This document shows, piece by piece, positions 24,812-32,787 of a stretch of DNA of 56,333 nt. The DNA is from an uncultured Bacteroidaceae bacterium (GTDB taxonomy: Bacteria > Bacteroidota > Bacteroidia > Bacteroidales > Bacteroidaceae): the NCBI GenBank assembly GCA_934293005.1, contig CAKQYA010000018.1, positions 1-56,333 of the forward strand. The letters are read 5' to 3'. Both the position numbers and the translations under genes were made by a program. The notes under the pieces are model-generated. The model searched no databases. It saw only the letters and a list, made by a program, of their open reading frames with translations, and was not told where the DNA came from. Positions within the stretch are counted from its first letter, which is position 1. Every line of letters starts with the position of its first letter.

Positions 24812-26719
24812 TTATTTAGCTTCTATCTCAAACTGCGGAGCAGGCACATCCATAGAGTTGAAAAGCGAAGGCTGCGGATAATCGTCCCAGCAGTAGCGCA
24901 CTGTCGTAGTGCTCACACCTTCTGGCAAAGCCACATTAACAATGTTTTTGCCTGCAACCTTTGCTTCTGCCCATTGATACTTGCCGCCAGCAAGGATGGC
25001 AAAGTCGTGAAGTTCGCCTTGCTTCAATCCATCAGCCACACCAGAGAAAGTGAGCACAATCTTACCGTCTGCCACTTTTGCCGACACAGGCATTGGCACA
25101 TCTCCATCCTTGCTCTTGTCTCCATAAGCCAAACGGCTCATCTGCTGCGCCGCGCGCTTGCCTGCAGTCTTCTTGTCCTGCGGATGAATGTCGTTATACT
25201 CTCCTGTGTCGAGTGTCGGTGCAAGAGAGGCTCCCTTGATGCTGTGCGCAGCCACATATTGCTGGTTGCGAATCTGAGTCCATCCAGTCTCCACTGGATT
25301 AGCATGTTTAGACATATATCCAGGAAGCTGCATTATTACTACAGGGAAATCACTCTTGAACTGCCCTCTCCATGCTTCCACCATTGCTTTGAGCATGGCT
25401 GCGTATGTTTTAGAGTTGCCCTGATTGCTCTCACCTTGATACCACAGCATACCCTTCACGGGGAAGTCGCGCAAAGGAGCAATCATAGCATTATAGAGAC
25501 CTGTTGGAGTGTCGACAAAATATGTGCTGGCAGGCTTTGGCGGCATGGTGCATCCGACAGCCATCTGAATTTGTGATGGCAGAGGAAACACCAGTTCACC
25601 AATCTCGAGCTGATAGAGCTTGCCTTTGGTGAAATTGCCCATACCCGACTGTGACATGAGGTGAACCACTATATCATTGCGACCTTCACGCAGAATGCCT
25701 TCATTCACCTGATAGACACGAGGAGGATACTCATATGTGGTGTTGCCTACATATTGCCCATTGACGAAAATAGTGTCAGCATCCTTCATGGCACCAAAAC
25801 GCAATATGCCCTTCTTGCCAGCAAGCTCCTTTGGTATGTCTACCGTAGTGCGGAACCAGTATGAGCCATTCTTGCGGCCGCTCCAATTGGAGAACATGTC
25901 AACGGTCTTCCATGAAGAGAAGTCGTATCCTTGTTCATTCCATCTGAGCATCACCGTGTCCTTTGCGTTCATAGTCTTTTCCCAGTCCATGCCAGCTTTA
26001 GTTTCTGCACGGCGCACAGAGTCGACCCAATTTTCTTGGTTGTACTTTGCCTTCTGAAGTTCCTTGTCATAGCCTTCGAAGGTGGCAAGCACATCACGTG
26101 GCATCCACGCCTGCACCTGCGTGCCTCCCACAGCCGAATTGATTATTCCCACGGGCACGCCATATTTTGCCTGCAGCTCTTTGGCCATAAAATAGCATAT
26201 GCCGCTCACTTCTGCACAGTTTTGTGGCGTGATGTTTTGCCATGGCAATACCGTCACATCATCATTGGGACGCACATAATTAAACTGGTGCGGAAATTTC
26301 AGATAACGAATGTTGTCATTCGAATAGTCTCTCACCTCATTGGCCACCACATCCATGCAGCGTCGTATGGGCAATTCCATATTCGACTGTCCCGAACACA
26401 GGAATACATCGCCAATAAGCACATTGCTGACTTGCTTGGATGCACCTCCAGCTTTGACAGTCAGCACATACGGACCGCCGGCCTTCATCTTTGGCAGATA
26501 CACTTTCCAGTTTCCATCTGCATCGGCCTTTGTTTTCACACTCTTTCCATTGATAGTAACGGTGATTTCATCATCAGTCTGCACCTTTCCCCACACAGGC
26601 ACCTTTACATTGCGCTGAAGTACCATGCCATCGGAGAAGAAACGGGGCAGCCGAATCATTTGTGCCTGCATCATGGCGTTAACCATGAAGAGCATCATCA
26701 GTAAAAATATTCGTCTCAT
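24812..26719 (-). CDS. Sialate O-acetylesterase-like SGNH carbohydrate esterase
   Basis: 635 residues from MRRIFLLMMLFMVNAMMQAQ (ATG 26719; the upstream extension to 26752 adds no signal quality). The signal peptide implies export. The SGNH hydrolase blocks are present: the nucleophile Ser in LCSGQSNMELP, WYQGESNQGN, and the Asp-His pair in YNDIHPQDKK. The N-terminal FFSDGMVLQRN and a jelly-roll-like insert (SYWFRTTVDIPKELAGKKGIL) are typical of this family in Bacteroidales. It would remove O-acetyl groups from sialic acid or from acetylated xylan; the nearby xylan cluster makes the second plausible (inference). A -7-like TAACTTTG (26741-26748, minus) lies just upstream. Confidence 0.88.
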   Translation of the reverse strand: MRRIFLLMMLFMVNAMMQAQMIRLPRFFSDGMVLQRNVKVPVWGKVQTDDEITVTINGKSVKTKADADGNWKVYLPKMKAGGPYVLTVKAGGASKQVSNVLIGDVFLCSGQSNMELPIRRCMDVVANEVRDYSNDNIRYLKFPHQFNYVRPNDDVTVLPWQNITPQNCAEVSGICYFMAKELQAKYGVPVGIINSAVGGTQVQAWMPRDVLATFEGYDKELQKAKYNQENWVDSVRRAETKAGMDWEKTMNAKDTVMLRWNEQGYDFSSWKTVDMFSNWSGRKNGSYWFRTTVDIPKELAGKKGILRFGAMKDADTIFVNGQYVGNTTYEYPPRVYQVNEGILREGRNDIVVHLMSQSGMGNFTKGKLYQLEIGELVFPLPSQIQMAVGCTMPPKPASTYFVDTPTGLYNAMIAPLRDFPVKGMLWYQGESNQGNSKTYAAMLKAMVEAWRGQFKSDFPVVIMQLPGYMSKHANPVETGWTQIRNQQYVAAHSIKGASLAPTLDTGEYNDIHPQDKKTAGKRAAQQMSRLAYGDKSKDGDVPMPVSAKVADGKIVLTFSGVADGLKQGELHDFAILAGGKYQWAEAKVAGKNIVNVALPEGVSTTTVRYCWDDYPQPSLFNSMDVPAPQFEIEAK

Positions 26720-26786
26720 GTTTTTAATGTTTATGCACGACAAAGTTAGCAATAATAACCGACATTGGTATGTGTGACATCAAATA

Positions 26787-26818
26787 TTTGTGCGTTAGCA
26801 GAAAAAACGCTAAATTTG
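26787..26818 (+). promoter_or_regulatory. Bacteroidetes-type promoter upstream of the EamA gene
   Basis: TTTG (26787-26790), a 20-base spacer, TAAATTTG (26811-26818): an excellent consensus match. The expected transcript start is about 26825. Confidence 0.75.
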
Positions 26819-26824
26819 CACAAG

Positions 26825-26888
26825 TTTTGCCTTGAAGAGGTGCCAGACACACCAAAGGCATAAAGACGGCCAAGGCCGTCTTTTTATT
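26825..26888 (+). ncRNA. Structured leader RNA with intrinsic terminator (possible attenuator or sRNA)
   Basis: A first hairpin pairs TGCCTT (26828-26833) with AAGGCA (26855-26860) and inside it GGTG (26839-26842) with CACC (26850-26853). It is followed immediately by a perfect terminator stem, AAGACGGCC (26863-26871) with GGCCGTCTT (26874-26882), and TTT. It begins at the predicted start site of the promoter at 26787-26818 and ends about 80 bases before the transporter start. No described riboswitch class was matched. Confidence 0.5.
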
Positions 26889-26966
26889 GCTGAGACTATT
26901 ATATAATAGTTAATTGGAACGGATTGGGATAAATGCAGAAATTTTGACAGGAAAAACACTTCACTT

Positions 26967-27899
26967 ATGATACAGCTTATGGACAAGAAAATAATCATAG
27001 CACACCTCTGCCTTGTGTGCTCAGGTACATTTTGGGGCCTGATGGCTCCCGTGGGCAAAGATGCCATGCTGCACGGCATCGATGGCATCGACCTGGTCTC
27101 GTTCCGCGTGCTTGGCGGCGCCATCCTCTTCTGGTTAGCCTCACTCTTCGCAAAGAAAGAGCATGTGCCAACAAAAGACATCCTTCGCCTTGCAGGTGCA
27201 GGAGTCTTCGCATTGGTGTTCAACCAATGCTCCTACACCATCGGCCTCAACTTCACATCACCCGCCAACTCAAGCATCATGACGACCTCAATGCCTATAT
27301 TCGCCATGATTCTATCATTCTTCATCTTGAAGGAACCAATCACATGGAAGAAAGCTCTCGGTGTGCTCTTGGGATGCAGCGGAGCTGTCATCATCATCCT
27401 CACAAGCGCATCCTCGTCAAATGCCAAGGTGGGCAACATTTGGGGTGACCTTCTATGCATGTCGGCCCAACTTTCTTTCGCTCTCTATTTGGCCTTGTTC
27501 AAGCCTCTTGTGCAGAAATATTCACTCTTCACCGTCAACAAATGGATGTTCACATGGGCAGCTCTTATGATATGGCCGTTCACCTTTTCCCACGTGTCGG
27601 CCATACCCTTCTCAAACGTGCCAACCGCCACATGGATGGAGACGGGCTACGTCGTCTTCTTCGGCACCTTCCTGAGCTATATCTGCATGATGGTTGGCCA
27701 AAAGTCGCTGCGCCCCACAGTGGTGTCTGTCTACAACTACGTGCAGCCATTAGTATCTGTTTCCGTGAGTGTCATCACGGGCCTCGCCATCTTCAAAGGC
27801 ACTCAGGTCTTTGCATCCCTTCTTGTTTTCACAGGCGTATGGCTTGTTATTGTATCCAAGTCACGCAAGGACGTCAAAGCTGAAAAGAGAAGAAAGTGA
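26967..27899 (+). CDS. EamA-family DMT transporter
   Basis: 310 residues with about ten hydrophobic helices in two tandem EamA halves: first half from HLCLVCSGTFWGLMAPVGKDAM, second from LGNIWGDLLCMSAQLSFALYLALF-like sequence after residue 150. The conserved helix-end pattern TSPANSSIMTTSMPIFAMILSFFILKEPITWKKALGVLLGCSGAVII is diagnostic. Such proteins export or import small metabolites such as amino acids; the substrate is unknown. MDKK at 26979 is an equally good start. The tail is Lys/Arg-rich. It is preceded by the terminator-bearing leader at 26825-26888, so expression probably requires read-through or a second promoter. Confidence 0.88.
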   Translation: MIQLMDKKIIIAHLCLVCSGTFWGLMAPVGKDAMLHGIDGIDLVSFRVLGGAILFWLASLFAKKEHVPTKDILRLAGAGVFALVFNQCSYTIGLNFTSPANSSIMTTSMPIFAMILSFFILKEPITWKKALGVLLGCSGAVIIILTSASSSNAKVGNIWGDLLCMSAQLSFALYLALFKPLVQKYSLFTVNKWMFTWAALMIWPFTFSHVSAIPFSNVPTATWMETGYVVFFGTFLSYICMMVGQKSLRPTVVSVYNYVQPLVSVSVSVITGLAIFKGTQVFASLLVFTGVWLVIVSKSRKDVKAEKRRK

Positions 27900-27970
27900 G
27901 TGACATATCCATCGTTCATGCCTGTAATTTCTTGTAAAAAAAAGAAGAAGGATATTTATGTGTGGTCGTT

Positions 27971-28002
27971 TTAACCCAAATAGGTCATTAGATTTGGGTT
28001 AA
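27971..28002. repeat. Family B palindromic copy
   Basis: TTAACCCAAAT and ATTTGGGTTAA form an 11-base perfect stem around AGGTCATTAG, so a complete family B core sits inside a self-complementary unit. Confidence 0.6.
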
Positions 28003-28015
28003 AAAAGTATTACGT

Positions 28016-28049
28016 GATACTTGGACAAGTATCCTTACCCTCTTTTTTT
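28016..28049 (+). repeat. Family D hairpin copy
   Basis: GATACTTG-GA-CAAGTATC followed by CTTACCCTC and seven T. Its reverse complement shares AGAGGGTAAGGATACTTG with the array at 50122-50211. It may act as a weak terminator after the EamA gene. Confidence 0.55.
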
Positions 28050-28214
28050 GACGAATAAATCATTGTTTCCATGACATGGGCTATTATACGCACAGAGGAT
28101 GGAACAGCTGACAAGATGAAACGCTTGCTTGGCAATGCCTTGCTTTCTGCAAGTCAAATGAAAAATTGGTCAAGCCTCGTCAGAATAGAGGAGGCTTACT
28201 TTGGGAAAGAACAA

Positions 28215-28245
28215 GCCCGAAGTCCCATTTTAGAGGGCTTCGGGC
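28215..28245. terminator. GC-rich hairpin at the 3' side of lrgB
   Basis: GCCCGAAGTCCC (28215-28226) pairs with GGGCTTCGGGC (28235-28245) with one bulged T. On the minus strand it is followed by TTGTTCTTT. It lies about 95 bases beyond the lrgB stop. Assignment as the terminator of the lrgA-lrgB transcript is tentative. Confidence 0.45.
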
Positions 28246-28340
28246 ATATTATTTGTGACCTTTGGAGTTTTAGCTGACAGCAATATAAATCATTACATCA
28301 AGAGCCAACTCCATCATGTAATATTTCTATTCCCAACTTG

Positions 28341-29036
28341 TCACATCACTCCCATCCACGAGAGCAGCATCGATGAGAACAAAGCAGTGAAGACACCATT
28401 AAGAATAAGTCCGAGAGAGGCAAAGACGCCATGCTCCTCGCCATGCTGCATGGCAGCAGAAGTGCCTACAGCGTGTGAAGCCGTGCCTATTGAGAGTCCT
28501 TGAGAATCGGGATGTTTGATGCGTCCAAACTGAAGGACACGAAATCCGATGACAGAACCTAAGATACCCACTATGACCACAATAGCTGCTGTGAGGGAAG
28601 GTATGCCGCCAAGGGTGCGTGTCACCTCCATGGCAATTGGAGTGGTGACAGATTTAGGTGCAAGTGATAGGATCACAGGTGTGGAGGCGCCAAGCATCTT
28701 GGCTATGAGCACCACCGACATTATGCCAACGATGCATCCCACAAGCTGTGACACCACAATAGGCACAATCTGCTTTCTTATAGCAGAAAGCTGACGATAG
28801 AGCGGCACTCCAAGAGCCACCACTGCAGGTTTGAGCCAGAAGTCAATCTTTGCGCCGCTCTGCTCATAAGTTTCATAACTGACGCCTGAGAGTTTGAGAA
28901 AAACGATAAGGAAGATTATGCTTATCAAAATAGGATTAAGCACTGACCACCCTACTTTCTTCTGTATATATCGTGACAAGAAATAGACACCAAACGTAAG
29001 CGTCAAAAGAAAATATTCATTTTGCAAGTATTCCAT
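28341..29036 (-). CDS. lrgB: LrgB-family membrane protein
   Basis: 231 residues from MEYLQNEYFLLTLTFGVYFLSRYIQKK (ATG 29036). The longer open frame (to 29159) only overlaps lrgA and lacks family similarity. It is polytopic with about six to seven helices. The block ILSLAPKSVTTPIAMEVTRTLGGIPSLTA is the signature of LrgB/YohK, and the closing IGTASHAVGTSAAMQHGEEHGVFASLGLILNG is also diagnostic. LrgAB/CidAB were described as holin/antiholin-like regulators of murein hydrolase activity; more recent work links them to pyruvate or related small-acid transport. It follows lrgA by 14 bases and is certainly co-transcribed. Confidence 0.92.
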   Translation of the reverse strand: MEYLQNEYFLLTLTFGVYFLSRYIQKKVGWSVLNPILISIIFLIVFLKLSGVSYETYEQSGAKIDFWLKPAVVALGVPLYRQLSAIRKQIVPIVVSQLVGCIVGIMSVVLIAKMLGASTPVILSLAPKSVTTPIAMEVTRTLGGIPSLTAAIVVIVGILGSVIGFRVLQFGRIKHPDSQGLSIGTASHAVGTSAAMQHGEEHGVFASLGLILNGVFTALFSSMLLSWMGVM

Positions 29037-29050
29037 GATTTGAGTCTTTA

Positions 29051-29413
29051 TTATTTCTTCTTTATCTTCTTGATGACAATGCGCGTGAAATGATGACTCC
29101 ATCCTGTTGTGACAAGCACAAGCACGGTACTTGCAACCACAGAAATAGTTATTGGCCAAAATTCAGCCTCAATAATGTCGAGATATAGCATAAGAGCCAC
29201 ACCTGGAGGCACAAAGAAAAAGCCCATGTTTGACACTAAGAAACTGGAAAGGCCTTCCACCCATTCCAGCTTGACTACTTTCATCTGAAGCAAAGCTGTG
29301 AGCAACAGCATGCCCAAGATGCTTGATGGCACAGGCACAGAAGTGAGCCATACAATCAACTCACCTATTGCCAAGCAACCGATAATGATTGCCAACTGTT
29401 TAAAAATACTCAT
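29051..29413 (-). CDS. lrgA: CidA/LrgA-family membrane protein
   Basis: 120 residues, four hydrophobic segments. The motif LTSVPVPSSILGMLLLTALLQMKVVKLEWVE is the classic CidA/LrgA helix-loop, followed by FLVSNMGFFFVPPGVALM. It is the small partner of LrgB, predicted in the inner membrane. First gene of the pair, with the pncC-like gene 41 bases upstream on the same strand. Confidence 0.92.
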   Translation of the reverse strand: MSIFKQLAIIIGCLAIGELIVWLTSVPVPSSILGMLLLTALLQMKVVKLEWVEGLSSFLVSNMGFFFVPPGVALMLYLDIIEAEFWPITISVVASTVLVLVTTGWSHHFTRIVIKKIKKK

Positions 29414-29454
29414 TTTACCTTATTATTACTATTTCCTAAAAACTCTAACCAGCA

Positions 29455-29901
29455 TCAAAATCCCATCACCACAGCATCATTCTTATCCTTGCTGCGCAAA
29501 TATTTACCAAACTCAGCCATCACACGCTCAGTAGCGTTCTCCACATTGCGCAATCTGCCCCAGTCTTCCTTCAGACATAGCGAATGCACATCGTCTGGAG
29601 CCCCCCATGCTATCCATATCTCCACTTCATGTCCCTCCCATGCCTCAGCATAACCAGTGGATGCCATAGCATAATCGGTGGAAAACAATTGGCAGGCGCC
29701 GCGCACCATCTGCTCTGCCACAGGACGCGACACCACATCATTGTCAGCAATCATCTGCTCCGTCACACCGAGCATGCGCTCTTTCACTTCGTTTTGATAA
29801 GCCACAATACTTCCGATGAAATATTTGCTCGCACCGCTGCGAGCTGTAATAGCAGAGGCTATTCTGCCTCCTGTGCACGATTCTGCTGTTGCTACAGTCA
29901 T
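29455..29901 (-). CDS. pncC: CinA C-terminal-domain protein (nicotinamide-nucleotide amidohydrolase type)
   Basis: 148 residues consisting only of the CinA C-terminal domain. TVATAESCTGGRIASAIT is the signature N-terminus with the catalytic Ser/Thr region; YFIGSIVAYQNEVKERMLGV and the Tyr/Lys pair are present. The family normally has STGIAGP near residue 105; here it reads ASTGYAEAWEG, a divergent loop, so deamidase activity on NMN is likely but not certain. It lacks the MoaB-like N-terminal domain. The start ATG directly follows a family A-related sequence, TGAACATTTACTT. Confidence 0.8.
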   Translation of the reverse strand: MTVATAESCTGGRIASAITARSGASKYFIGSIVAYQNEVKERMLGVTEQMIADNDVVSRPVAEQMVRGACQLFSTDYAMASTGYAEAWEGHEVEIWIAWGAPDDVHSLCLKEDWGRLRNVENATERVMAEFGKYLRSKDKNDAVVMGF

Positions 29902-30055
29902 AAGTAAATGTTCAATTCGTTGCTTGTGATTATATTATTTATTCCAAAATTGTCATTGAATATCTATTTCAATAGTGTTTGTTCCGAGCATGCTGTTACA
30001 GACGCATTTAATACATGGCTACCTTCAGCTAAATGCTGACGGAAACAAGATGAAG

Positions 30056-30130
30056 AAAGGAATGCTGAGAAGAGGTGAATGGAATCAATGCACACTCCGT
30101 TCCAGTCTCTAAAGACAGATTTGGGTTTGG
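30056..30130 (+). repeat. Family C element, decayed copy
   Basis: The stretch AATGCTGAGAAGAGGTGAAT, continuing into CCGTTCCAGTCTCTAAAGAC and AGATTTGGGTTTGGG, aligns in order with the better copies at 36859-36945 and 48947-49034. It is more diverged than they are from each other. Confidence 0.45.
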
Positions 30131-30160
30131 GCCCATATCAATGTTGACACAGGCCCAAAC
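30125..30160 (-). terminator. Terminator-like hairpin after the alkaline phosphatase gene
   Basis: GTTTGGGCC (30125-30133) pairs perfectly with GGCCCAAAC (30152-30160); the loop contains an inner TCAA/TTGA stem. It lies 11 bases beyond the phosphatase stop codon. There is no strong U-tract. Confidence 0.55.
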
Positions 30161-30170
30161 ATCAATTATA

Positions 30171-31586
30171 TTATTTCCAACCAGCCGATTCTATTATATT
30201 CTTAGGAATCTCTGTGTTGTCTATTCTTCCATGGAACTTCTCAGCTCCAGCGCCTATAGCAAACACAGGCACATAACCATCAGAATGGCCGCCGCTCGTC
30301 CATCCCACCATTGCGATGTCGTCAAGTATCTCCTTAGCCACTGTGGCTATATGCTCATCCTTCTGATATTCGCTTGCGTCAAGTGCAGGCTTCTTGCCTA
30401 CGAACGTGTCATCGAAGACACGGCGCAGACGCGCTTCCTGATGCTCGTTTACTTTCACATCACCGAACAATCCGAAGTTTTCGCTCAAAGTCTTCTTTGC
30501 CATCTCCCATGTCACCTTATTGCCAGTATTCTTGCGAAGTTCATTAAACTTTGCGCTGAGTCCGTTGACACTCACACGCTGATAGCGCAACGCTTGAAGA
30601 TTAAGTTCGTAACGTCCCTTGCCAAGCACTATTCCGCCTGTCTCATGATCGGCCGTGACCACGATGAGGGTCTCATCTGGATGCTGCTCATAAAACTCGT
30701 ATGCCACACGGATAGCGTTGTCGAAATCGATAACCTCATTAAACGCTGTGGCTGCATCGTTGGCATGGCAAGCCCAATCAATCTTGCCGCCTTCTACCAT
30801 CAGGAAGAAACCGTTGTCATCACCCTTAGAAAGGAAATTGATGCCCGCGCGTGTTATCTCAGCCAATGTCATATCGCCTTTTTTACGGTCAATGGCATAA
30901 GGTATGCTTGTGCGGTCTTTCTTGCTTGCCTCTTCTGTTTGGAAGAGTATCATCTTGTCGGCCTTTGCGCGCTTCTTGCCGTAATCCTTGTAACCGCGAG
31001 CTATAGTATAACCAGCCTTCTGACACTGCTCATAGAGAGTTCCTTCCTCTGGCGCCTTGCGACTTGAAGGATTAAGAAAGTCTGAGCCTGCATAGAAGTC
31101 AAAGCCTGCTTTGACAAGGTCTTTGCCAATCTCGTAATACATTCCTCTATCTGGCACATGGGCATAGAAAGCCGCAGGAGTGGCATGGTCCACACTCACA
31201 CTGGTGGCCACACCCACACGCTTGCCATTGGCCTGCGCCTTGGCTGCCACACTTTGTATTGGTGTCTGACGGTCTACAGCGAGGCCAAGAGTGCCATTCT
31301 TTGTCTTATGCCCCGTGGCGAGAGCTGTGCCTGATGCAGCTGAGTCGGTCACACCATTTGTGCCTGAATATGTTGTGACCATAGCTCCATAAGGAAAACT
31401 TGCAAAAAGAAGTGGCGTTATGCCAATACGGCCTTCCAGTTCCGCTCTATAAGCCTCTGTGCCATTGACCTGGTTGACTCCCATGCCATCTCCTATAAAA
31501 TAAAATACATACTTGGCCTGCTGAGCCAATGCTGACGACACTGCCACAAACAGCATCATCATTGCCATCAAAAAATGCTTTCTCAT
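30171..31586 (-). CDS. Alkaline phosphatase, periplasmic
   Basis: 471 residues, signal peptide MRKHFLMAMMMLFVAVSSALAQ. Metal and nucleophile motifs are intact: YFIGDGMG (D33), nucleophile S82 in GVTDSAASGTALATGHKT, DHATPAAFYAHV, and VTADHETGG for the second metal. It would hydrolyse phosphomonoesters in the periplasm. This is the PhoA-superfamily type with a compact crown domain common in Bacteroidetes. It stands alone on the minus strand between ruvB and pncC-like genes; no Pho-box assignment is attempted because Bacteroidetes Pho boxes are poorly defined. Confidence 0.94.
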   Translation of the reverse strand: MRKHFLMAMMMLFVAVSSALAQQAKYVFYFIGDGMGVNQVNGTEAYRAELEGRIGITPLLFASFPYGAMVTTYSGTNGVTDSAASGTALATGHKTKNGTLGLAVDRQTPIQSVAAKAQANGKRVGVATSVSVDHATPAAFYAHVPDRGMYYEIGKDLVKAGFDFYAGSDFLNPSSRKAPEEGTLYEQCQKAGYTIARGYKDYGKKRAKADKMILFQTEEASKKDRTSIPYAIDRKKGDMTLAEITRAGINFLSKGDDNGFFLMVEGGKIDWACHANDAATAFNEVIDFDNAIRVAYEFYEQHPDETLIVVTADHETGGIVLGKGRYELNLQALRYQRVSVNGLSAKFNELRKNTGNKVTWEMAKKTLSENFGLFGDVKVNEHQEARLRRVFDDTFVGKKPALDASEYQKDEHIATVAKEILDDIAMVGWTSGGHSDGYVPVFAIGAGAEKFHGRIDNTEIPKNIIESAGWK

Positions 31587-31707
31587 TGCAATATCTTGTT
31601 TTAAGTTAGTTTGATTCTTATTGAAGACAAGAAAGATGCAGCAACACCCGTCTCATACATTTATTATTATATAATCTCTTGCGGATAAAAGGAATGATGA
31701 CACAGAC

Positions 31708-32754
31708 CTACATGCCTTCAAAGAGGTCTCTCATTCCACCATTGCCAGCACTGCCAATGAATGGCAGACGGCCAAGGTGCTTATAAGCCAACTCCGTCAC
31801 TTCGCGCCCACGAGGGGTTCGCTTGATGAACCCCTCCTTTATCAAGAACGGCTCATACACTTCCTCTACCGTGCCAGTGTCTTCTCCTATGGCTGTGGCT
31901 ATGGTGCCAAGCCCCACAGGTCCTCCCTTAAACTTGTCAATAATCGTGGTAAGAATCTTGTTGTCAATCTCATCAAGTCCGAAACGGTCAATATTGAGAG
32001 CTTCAAGAGCCATGTGAGCAATAGCGAGGTCTATTGTGCCATTGCCTTTCACCTGCGCAAAGTCTCTCACACGGCGCAAAAGAGCGTTGGCTATTCGAGG
32101 TGTGCCTCGCGAACGGCTTGCTATCTCGCCTGCCGCATCATATTCGCATGGAACATCCAGCAAATGCGCGGAACGCAAGATAATGCGAGAGAGCACATCG
32201 TTGTCGTAGTATTCCAGATGAAGGTTGATGCCGAAACGAGCTCGCAAAGGCGCTGTGAGCAGTCCGCTGCGCGTAGTGGCTCCAACGAGCGTGAACGGAT
32301 TGAGGTCAATCTGTATAGAACGCGCAGACGGGCCTTTGTCTATCATTATGTCTATTCGGTAGTCTTCCATAGCCGAATAGAGATATTCCTCCACCACAGG
32401 AGAGAGGCGGTGTATCTCATCAATGAAAAGCACGTCGTTAGGCTCAAGCGATGTAAGTATGCCTGCAAGGTCGCCTGGCTTGTCGAGCACAGGGCCTGAT
32501 GTCACTTTGAATCCCACTCCAAGTTCATTGGCTATTATGTTTGACAGTGTGGTCTTGCCAAGTCCTGGAGGACCATGAAGGAGGGTGTGGTCGAGCGGTT
32601 CTCCTCTGAAATGAGCAGCCTCAACAAACACGGACAGGTTCTCCACCACCTTGCTCTGTCCGCTGAAGTCGTCAAACTTCAATGGACGGAGCGCATTCTC
32701 AAAGTCCTTGTCCTTGTTGGAGCGCTGTTCTCTTATGTCAAAATTTTCTTCCAT
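31708..32754 (-). CDS. ruvB: Holliday junction branch-migration ATPase RuvB
   Basis: 348 residues. Walker A GPPGLGKT (61-68), Walker B LFIDEIHR (D112, E113), sensor GATTRSGLLTAPLRARFG with the Arg finger, and the C-terminal winged helix (TGTVEEVYEPFLIKEGFIKRTPRGREVTELAYKHL) are all present. The motor hexamer drives branch migration with RuvA, which is not in the window. The U32 gene ends 33 bases from the ruvB start on the same strand, and the two may share a transcript. Confidence 0.96.
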   Translation of the reverse strand: MEENFDIREQRSNKDKDFENALRPLKFDDFSGQSKVVENLSVFVEAAHFRGEPLDHTLLHGPPGLGKTTLSNIIANELGVGFKVTSGPVLDKPGDLAGILTSLEPNDVLFIDEIHRLSPVVEEYLYSAMEDYRIDIMIDKGPSARSIQIDLNPFTLVGATTRSGLLTAPLRARFGINLHLEYYDNDVLSRIILRSAHLLDVPCEYDAAGEIASRSRGTPRIANALLRRVRDFAQVKGNGTIDLAIAHMALEALNIDRFGLDEIDNKILTTIIDKFKGGPVGLGTIATAIGEDTGTVEEVYEPFLIKEGFIKRTPRGREVTELAYKHLGRLPFIGSAGNGGMRDLFEGM

Positions 32755-32787
32755 CTGTCTTTCTTATTTGTTTAGCGGTCGCATCCA

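Larger units (their letters stand above)
27900..28340. other. Intergenic region between convergent genes, repeat-rich
   Basis: It contains a family B palindrome (27971-28002), a family D hairpin (28016-28049) and a GC-rich hairpin (28215-28245). A 68-codon open frame at 28071-28277 has no start-site support and runs through the last hairpin, so it is not called. Confidence 0.55.

Noticed and set aside
26889..26945. TPP-riboswitch-like words (GCTGAGA, GAACGGATT, GGGATAA) upstream of the EamA gene
   Set aside because: The order is suggestive, but the P2 stem partner of AGAGGTG is absent and the P4/P5 motifs do not pair; the GGATTGGGATAA part is better explained as a decayed family B repeat.
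28071..28277. 68-codon plus-strand ORF between the EamA gene and lrgB
   Set aside because: No recognisable domain, no promoter or start signal, and it reads through the GC-rich hairpin at 28215-28245.
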